A DNA stretch of 8,780 nt from Candidatus Jordarchaeia archaeon (GTDB lineage Archaea; Asgardarchaeota; Jordiarchaeia; Jordiarchaeales; Freyrarchaeaceae), in contig JAHAWR010000064.1 in NCBI GenBank assembly GCA_018383835.1, positions 1 through 8,780 of the forward strand. The letters run 5' to 3'. This document shows positions 5,051 to 8,780 of this stretch, piece by piece; positions within the stretch are counted from its first letter, which is position 1, and every line of letters begins with the position of its first letter. The translations under genes and the position numbers were made by a program. The notes below the pieces were generated by a model, which was not told the origin of the DNA, did not search any database, and was given only the letters and a program-made list of their open reading frames with translations.

Positions 5051-6172
5051 CTAGCGCCGCCTAAGGTAAACTGCCGTAGCCACGCCAGCAATTAGCAGCA
5101 CAGCAGCACCCACCAGCATCATGCCAGCCACCTGTGACTGCCCAGCAACATAATACAAGAGAAGCAAGCCCGCCTCAGCAGGAAGCCCTTCCCCTCCTGC
5201 GCTCAGAACCGCAAAGTACGGGTCAAACGAAACCTCGCTGTCTCCAAAGTGGTCTACGCAAAGCTGCAGCTCAACACCTCCCTCTGTCACGTTAAAGTAT
5301 GAAGTAACGCTGACAACCCGTTGCTCCGTGTCGGAGCATAAGGCATAGTTGAACCATCTAAACCTCGCCCTTACCTCATGCTCATTCCCAGCCATGACAA
5401 GCCCTATCTCGCTCTCATCCTCAGATATTGAAGGAACGAACCCTGACGCTTCGTCACTGTTACTGAACGTTATGCCGTTCGCCAGCCTGTACCTGTACTC
5501 GTACTCCGCCTCCTGCTGACACTTCAAAATCACGACCAAAGCCAGCTTACTCGTACCGCCTCCATCCACCCAATTATAGTTGTTTACGACTATGTCCACT
5601 TTAACAGCCCTTAAGCCTGGAACTACAGTAGAATATCCAGGGCCAGTAGCGCTTTCAGGGCTAGCAATAAGAGCATCATTGAAGTAAACGCGAATGTACA
5701 CTGTCAAGTTCAGACTACTGCTAATTCCATTGAAACTAATCCACACCTTATCATTCTCTACGCCTATAGCAGCAAGTCTCCAAATCATATTTGAAAGACT
5801 TATATTTCTCAGCACTACGTCACCGTCATCTAATATTCCGTTGCCGTTTATGTCGTTAAACTCTATTATGTATGCTGGATGCATGTTGAATTTAAATCCT
5901 AGATTTCGTGGTGTTATCGTCCAATATGTAACGTTTGTAAAACTCCCAGGCATGTTGTTGAGTAGGTCTGCGAACTTCATGTCGAAGTAATCGGTGCCGA
6001 TTCTTCCCCGTTGCAGCATTTCATTCCATGGTGTTTGGCTTGTTGTTGGCTGGTTTGTGGTTGCTAGTGTTGGTGTTGCTAGTGTTGGTGTTGCTAGTGT
6101 TGCCGTTAGTAGTATTGTTAGGATTAGTGTTGCTAGTGTGCCTGTTGCCGCTAGGCTTTTTCTTTTCACCAT
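5051..6172 (-). CDS. Secreted, C-terminally anchored protein with EF-hand-like calcium loop
   Basis: This 373-residue protein matches no family I recognise. It begins MVKRKS, then a long hydrophobic signal region (about 7-28) leading into a TLATP repeat and a Thr/Pro/Gln-rich linker (to about residue 48). Residues 107-118 read DINGNGILDDGD, with D, N, N, D and D at loop positions 1, 3, 5, 9 and 12. This is the EF-hand/dockerin spacing, so calcium binding is likely. The middle is beta-rich with several N-x-S/T sites and three Cys (about 218, 279, 305). A transmembrane helix at about 347-369 is followed by YLRRR at the C terminus, which would anchor it in the membrane facing out. The start is ATG 6172, because GGTGAT (6182-6177) sits just upstream and fits the 16S tail; GTG 6181 overlaps that site. 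It probably heads an operon with the winged-helix membrane protein. Confidence 0.8.
   Translation of the reverse strand: MVKRKSLAATGTLATLILTILLTATLATPTLATPTLATTNQPTTSQTPWNEMLQRGRIGTDYFDMKFADLLNNMPGSFTNVTYWTITPRNLGFKFNMHPAYIIEFNDINGNGILDDGDVVLRNISLSNMIWRLAAIGVENDKVWISFNGISSSLNLTVYIRVYFNDALIASPESATGPGYSTVVPGLRAVKVDIVVNNYNWVDGGGTSKLALVVILKCQQEAEYEYRYRLANGITFSNSDEASGFVPSISEDESEIGLVMAGNEHEVRARFRWFNYALCSDTEQRVVSVTSYFNVTEGGVELQLCVDHFGDSEVSFDPYFAVLSAGGEGLPAEAGLLLLYYVAGQSQVAGMMLVGAAVLLIAGVATAVYLRRR
6061..6105 (-). repeat. Three tandem 15-bp units inside the signal-peptide region
   Basis: Two identical units TTGCTAGTGTTGGTG (6061-6075, 6076-6090, plus strand) are followed by a third with two changes at its end (6091-6105). 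A further partial copy lies at 6130-6144. On the coding strand each unit gives five residues, TLATP-like. Units of 15 bp keep the frame, so copy number could vary without breaking the gene. Confidence 0.8.
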
Positions 6173-6204
6173 TTTTATCACCGATTTTAATTAATATGTT
6201 GTTT

Positions 6205-6217
6205 ATTATTTAAATAT
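6205..6217 (-). promoter_or_regulatory. Strong TATA-like promoter of the secreted-protein operon
   Basis: The minus strand reads AATATTTAAATAATAAAC after a purine-rich AAAGGAAA, a good BRE-plus-TATA pattern. A start point about 25 nt downstream falls near 6186, giving a leader of only about 14 nt that still holds the GGTGAT site (6182-6177). No other promoter is visible between this and the winged-helix gene. Confidence 0.6.
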
Positions 6218-6514
6218 TTCCTTTAAACTTTTCATCTCCTAGAATAAAGCAGAAAAAGAATGGCGCGAACGGAAAAATAAACGTTCATAACAATTTAAAA
6301 CTGTTTAAAAGAACCAAAAAGGGAAGAAAATGGCAGAAGAACGGAAATAAAATCTCCCAGTCTCAACAATTCTCAGCCTGAAACATCACTTCCAATGCTG
6401 AACTTTCAGTTGAAGGTTCACTGAAGCCGCTAATAACCCTCTTTGTGCTAAACTATGTCTGTCTTCGGAGCAGCCCGCCCTTCCTTGCTTTCGATTTTCC
6501 AGTTCACCTACTTG
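6218..6514. other. Intergenic stretch without a gene; contains dyads
   Basis: No coding frame is supported. TGAACTTTCA (6399-6408) pairs with TGAAGGTTCA (6411-6420) with one G-T wobble, and TTCAGT (6405-6410) can instead pair with ACTGAA (6420-6425), so two hairpins exclude each other. GAACG (6268-6272) and CGTTC (6283-6287) form a small AT-looped dyad. The left part is the upstream region of the secreted-protein operon. The hairpins lie beyond the end of the decayed MNT gene and might be its terminator. Confidence 0.35.
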
Positions 6515-7002
6515 TTATAAGTGGTTTTGAGGACTGACTTTTCTGGGAACCATTTTTCGTATGCTTATCTGGCGCGTCTCTCCAAGTTTTCCTATCGGGG
6601 TCCTCCAAAAGCCCTTTACCTCTGGATTTCTCCTCTTCTTAGCGCCTCCTCGAATCTTTCCTTTAGGCTTTTTATTGTCCATCGTCTAGGAGTATTATTC
6701 CCTCGTGGAGCGCGTCAAGTATTAACCCCAGAGAAGCCTTTAAGCATGCTCTCCAGCTCTCCGGGTGAGACCCATAATGCCTCCACGAGCTTCGGCAGCA
6801 ACCCCTGCTCTTCTCCTGAGCGCCATAATGTCATCGTATGGTATGGTCTATCAAAGTGGTCGGAGACCACTGTTAGGTTGATGTCGCTCCTCCCATAAAC
6901 TCCTCCTCTAGCCGTTGAACCATAAATGGCGCCCCTAACATCAATGAACTTTGACAGTCTCTTCAGATAATCGACGACGTGGTCGACATAAACTCTCTTC
7001 AC
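6515..7002 (-). pseudogene. Decayed MNT-type nucleotidyltransferase
   Basis: The first frame (7002-6715, 95 residues) shows the nucleotidyltransferase core: IYGSTARGGVYGRSDINL at 26-43, where the usual second metal-binding Asp is Asn42. The frame then ends abnormally. Skipping one base in the run CCCC at 6726-6729 (plus) continues as LILDALHEGIILLDDG, the usual next part of MNT proteins. A one-base gap near 6678 returns to the first frame as TIKSLKERFEEALRRGEIQR, then TAA at 6618-6616. A further one-base gap there leads to VKGFWRTP, parallel to VGGFWVLKP at the end of the intact MNT protein (1053-1550), and the frame stops at 6515. An in-frame stop at 7011-7009 leaves only a GTG start touching AGAGG. 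Three small frame breaks plus the Asn point to a dead gene; sequencing error in homopolymers is the alternative. Confidence 0.75.
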
Positions 7003-7021
7003 CCTCTTTCAAGGGTTTCCC

Positions 7022-7526
7022 TTATTTTTCAAGCCTCTCCTCGTCCAATTCTGGCAAGAAGCTCAACTCCTCAATTTTCGAAAATAAGCTCACCTTCCTG
7101 AAGAACTCGGCCAAGCGCCCAGCAACAAACCTCGCATCCTCCAAGAAAAAGCCTGGCAGCATCCTCTGAGTAGTACTCGTCAGCATGATGACCCTGTCAG
7201 CGTGCCTCACACCGTAGCAGGGTCTCGTCCTCCAAACTTAGCTATAGATGAGACCTCCTCAAGTAGTCTTAAGTCTCCAAGTGGCAAGTTCAGCCTTACC
7301 TCACCTGCTCTGGCGCTGTCATTTCGCAGATGCCATGAGGAGTTATGGGTTTACCGGGGATCGAAGCCGAGAACAGAAATGGCGGCCTTAACGAGCTTCT
7401 CAAGGAACTGCCGGAGGTGATAAACTAAAGCCCCCTGTTTTCCTCGAAGCTAAGCCTGCGAATCACGCGCCTCTCCTCAAGGGCGAGCTTAACCCAACCT
7501 GTGGCAACATCAAAGTTATCAATCAT
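7022..7526 (-). pseudogene. Decayed HEPN-domain gene, frame-broken
   Basis: No single frame covers it, but joined frames give a coherent protein of about 168 residues. From ATG 7526: MIDNFDVATGWVKLALEERR, a typical HEPN opening, reaching EENRG. At the run CCCCC (7431-7435 plus) one base is missing, and the next frame reads ALVYHLRQFLEKLVKAA, the classic second HEPN helix. An in-frame TAA lies at 7353-7351, and the same frame resumes with EVRLNLPLGDLRLLEEVSS and IAKFGG. Near 7228-7231 another base is missing, and the third frame gives TRPCYGVRHADRV, then EDARFVAGRLAEFFRKV and a stop at 7022. The decayed MNT gene starts 19 bp later. The order HEPN then MNT is opposite to the intact pair in this window. 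If the breaks are real, the module is dead. A HEPN R-x6-H pattern may be present in RPCYGVRH. Confidence 0.72.
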
Positions 7527-7556
7527 TAAAACGCCATTCAAGGAGGTAGCAAGACA

Positions 7557-7580
7557 GCTTAAAACTTGCGCATATGCGCA
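7557..7580 (-). promoter_or_regulatory. Perfect 14-bp palindrome beside a TATA-like box, upstream of the decayed HEPN gene
   Basis: TGCGCATATGCGCA (7567-7580) is its own reverse complement. It ends two bases before AAGTTTTAAGC on the minus strand (TTTTAA near 7559-7564), a possible TATA box about 35 nt before the ATG at 7526. A palindrome touching the BRE/TATA region is a good place for a repressor or activator, possibly the regulator of the lost module. Confidence 0.45.
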
Positions 7581-7598
7581 TTGGAGCATTATTCAAGA

Positions 7599-7619
7599 AA
7601 ATTTGATTTTTCCAAATTT
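7599..7619. repeat. AT-rich inverted repeat
   Basis: AAATTTG (7599-7605) is the exact complement of CAAATTT (7613-7619) across a 7-nt T-rich spacer. It lies 19 bp beyond the 14-bp palindrome. It may be a second protein site or simply AT-rich promoter DNA. Confidence 0.35.
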
Positions 7620-7663
7620 ACTTGTTTTGGTGTTTAACAGTTTCTCCGACTGGAAAGGCGAGG

Positions 7664-7889
7664 TTATTTTAGGGGAAAGCTGAAAGGGGAGGTTGCAGGG
7701 ATAAGAACCAGCGAGTACGTTAACTGCCCCCATTCTTGCCTCAGCTCATATTGGAGCTGATGTCCTTATCACTTAAACGGGGAAGTGGGGAGCTTGCAGG
7801 GTTGTTTCGCCGCGAATGTCCCGCATGCAAAAACCAGGCTCCAAATAGTGAAAACGTAGGTGGGGCGTTAAGTATCACTTAAATGAGGT
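7664..7889 (+). repeat. Diverged direct repeats, three partial copies about 100 bp apart
   Basis: Copy 1 (7664-7700) and copy 2 (7766-7801) share TTAT, GGGGAA and a 15-bp block, GGGGAGGTTGCAGGG versus GGGGAGCTTGCAGGG. Copies 2 and 3 (7872-7889) share TATCACTTAAA exactly (7767-7777 and 7873-7883). The sequences between copies, about 65 and 70 bp, are unrelated. The repeats are too different from each other for a working CRISPR array. No gene is visible from 7527 to 7904. Confidence 0.4.
7741..7760. repeat. Perfect 7-bp stem hairpin
   Basis: TCAGCTC (7741-7747) pairs exactly with GAGCTGA (7754-7760) around a 6-nt loop. It lies between the first two direct-repeat copies, 144 bp past the stop of the ATP-grasp ligase gene, too far for an obvious terminator. 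Confidence 0.4.
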
Positions 7890-7904
7890 ATTCGTTCTAA
7901 ACAG

Positions 7905-8777
7905 TCACTTGCTCAGTTTTTTGATTACGTGGTCGACGAGCATATCTGCTATTGGTACCCCTGTTGCGGCCTCGATCCCCTCCCATGTTGGCGTGGCGTT
8001 TACTTCAAGCACATAGGCGCCGTCCTTCCCCTCAACTATGTCCACTCCGGCATACTCACACCCTATGGTCTCTGCAGCCTTCACACTCATTTCCTCCAGC
8101 TCGGGCGTGAGCTTGCAGGCCACTGGCTTCCCTCCCTGCGAGACGTTCGTCTTCCACCCGTCCGCAACCCTGTAGATCGACGCCGCAACACTCCCGCCTA
8201 TGGTGAACGCCCTTATGTCTCTTCCCCCGTGTGGTATGAACTCCTGTATGTAGAAGACCATGTTGTTGAGGGCTAGCGCCTTGAAAACCCTATAGGCGAC
8301 GTCCTCGTCTGAAACCCTGACCACTCCCTTACCTTGGGATCCGAAGAGTGGCTTAACCACGACGTCCCCCATCTCTCTGAAGGCACGCATGGCTTCGTCG
8401 AAGCTCTCCGTCACAACGGTTCTGGGGGTTGGTACCCCCGCACGTTCCAACAGGAAAGACGTGTAGTACTTGTCGCTCGCCCTCTCCACGGAGGTGGGAG
8501 AGTTAACCACGAAGACTCCAAGCCCCTCCAAGGAGTGTAGCAGATCCATTCTGAAGAAGACCTGCTCCGCCGAGCACGAGCTGAACCCCCTAAATATGAG
8601 CGCGTCCAGCTCCATGAGGCTTCGCCCCCTAAAGGTGATGTCCCCGCCAACCTTCGACACCACTTCACAGGGATCCACCACAATCACTGGTAGCCCCCGC
8701 CTCCCCAGTGCCTCCAGTATCTTTTCCACGGCATACCCCCTAAACTGGGTCATGACCCCGAAGAGAATCCTCTCCAC
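7905..8777 (-). CDS. RimK/MptN-like ATP-grasp glutamate ligase
   Basis: The family joins an amino acid, usually glutamate, to a carboxylate through an acyl-phosphate, using ATP. The visible 290 residues are full length for it. The N-terminal pre-ATP-grasp domain (1-100) contains LDALIFRGF at 57-65 and the link VNSPTSVERASDKYYTSFLL at 91-110. The ATP-grasp part shows VVKPLFGSQGKG at 140-151 (Lys142 and the glycine-rich loop), YIQEFIPHGGRDIRAF at 176-191, WKTNVSQGGK at 208-217, D246 in AGVDIVEG and YVLEVNATP at 255-263, where Glu258 and Asn260 bind magnesium. IPHGGRDIRAF and TNVSQGGK resemble archaeal MptN (tetrahydromethanopterin) and CofF (F420) glutamate ligases more than bacterial RimK, but residues alone do not settle the substrate; LysX-type ligases are less similar. 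The GTG at 8777 is 3 bases from the edge and follows GAG, so the true start could lie outside. Confidence 0.9.
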   Translation of the reverse strand: MERILFGVMTQFRGYAVEKILEALGRRGLPVIVVDPCEVVSKVGGDITFRGRSLMELDALIFRGFSSCSAEQVFFRMDLLHSLEGLGVFVVNSPTSVERASDKYYTSFLLERAGVPTPRTVVTESFDEAMRAFREMGDVVVKPLFGSQGKGVVRVSDEDVAYRVFKALALNNMVFYIQEFIPHGGRDIRAFTIGGSVAASIYRVADGWKTNVSQGGKPVACKLTPELEEMSVKAAETIGCEYAGVDIVEGKDGAYVLEVNATPTWEGIEAATGVPIADMLVDHVIKKLSK

Positions 8778-8780
8778 CTC

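Noticed and set aside
7664..7889. CRISPR array
   Set aside because: Only partial copies that differ from each other, with intervals of about 65-70 bp and no cas gene in the window.
1..8780. tRNA or rRNA genes
   Set aside because: I looked for T-arm patterns and cloverleaf stems. GGTTCACCC at 61-69 is the nearest, and it lacks the acceptor and anticodon stems.

Overview
The window looks like a piece of an archaeal chromosome, most likely a thermophilic or anaerobic lineage of the Thermoproteota/TACK type, although the sequence alone does not fix the taxon. The grounds are: TATA-like boxes with AT-rich promoters instead of -35/-10 pairs; frequent GTG and TTG starts placed 5-10 nt after GGAGG-type ribosome binding sites; T-run terminators; a membrane-anchored winged-helix regulator of archaeal type; an FmdE-family protein; a RimK/MptN-like ATP-grasp ligase; and two HEPN/MNT modules.

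Layout, left to right. Positions 1-185 hold a short open frame running in from outside the window, possibly the tail of a TnpB-like protein, with a foldable G-rich stretch inside it. Positions 186-612 hold no gene I can support. An intact MNT-HEPN pair is read leftwards (1550 to 613) with a 4-bp overlap. A free-standing FmdE-like protein (2354 to 1761) is also read leftwards. It is divergent from a eukaryotic-type (type II) NADP isocitrate dehydrogenase (2538 to 3767), and the shared intergenic region carries a palindrome, a TATA-like box and competing hairpins. A probable two-gene leftward operon follows (6172 to 3941): a secreted, C-terminally anchored protein with an EF-hand-like calcium loop, then a membrane protein with an outside domain, one transmembrane helix and a cytoplasmic winged helix.

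From 6515 to 7526 lies a second HEPN/MNT pair in the opposite gene order. It is broken by several one-base frameshifts and one in-frame stop, and can only be seen by joining reading frames. Upstream of it is a perfect 14-bp palindrome beside a TATA-like box. Positions 7581-7904 hold short diverged direct repeats and hairpins but no gene. The right edge carries an almost complete RimK/MptN-like ATP-grasp ligase (8777 to 7905).

Functionally the window mixes housekeeping genes (isocitrate dehydrogenase, ATP-grasp ligase) with accessory ones (two HEPN/MNT modules, one live and one dead, and a possible transposon tail). The least familiar unit is the pair of secreted calcium-loop protein and membrane-bound DNA-binding protein, which could act as an envelope-sensing system. 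That is inference from gene order and architecture.
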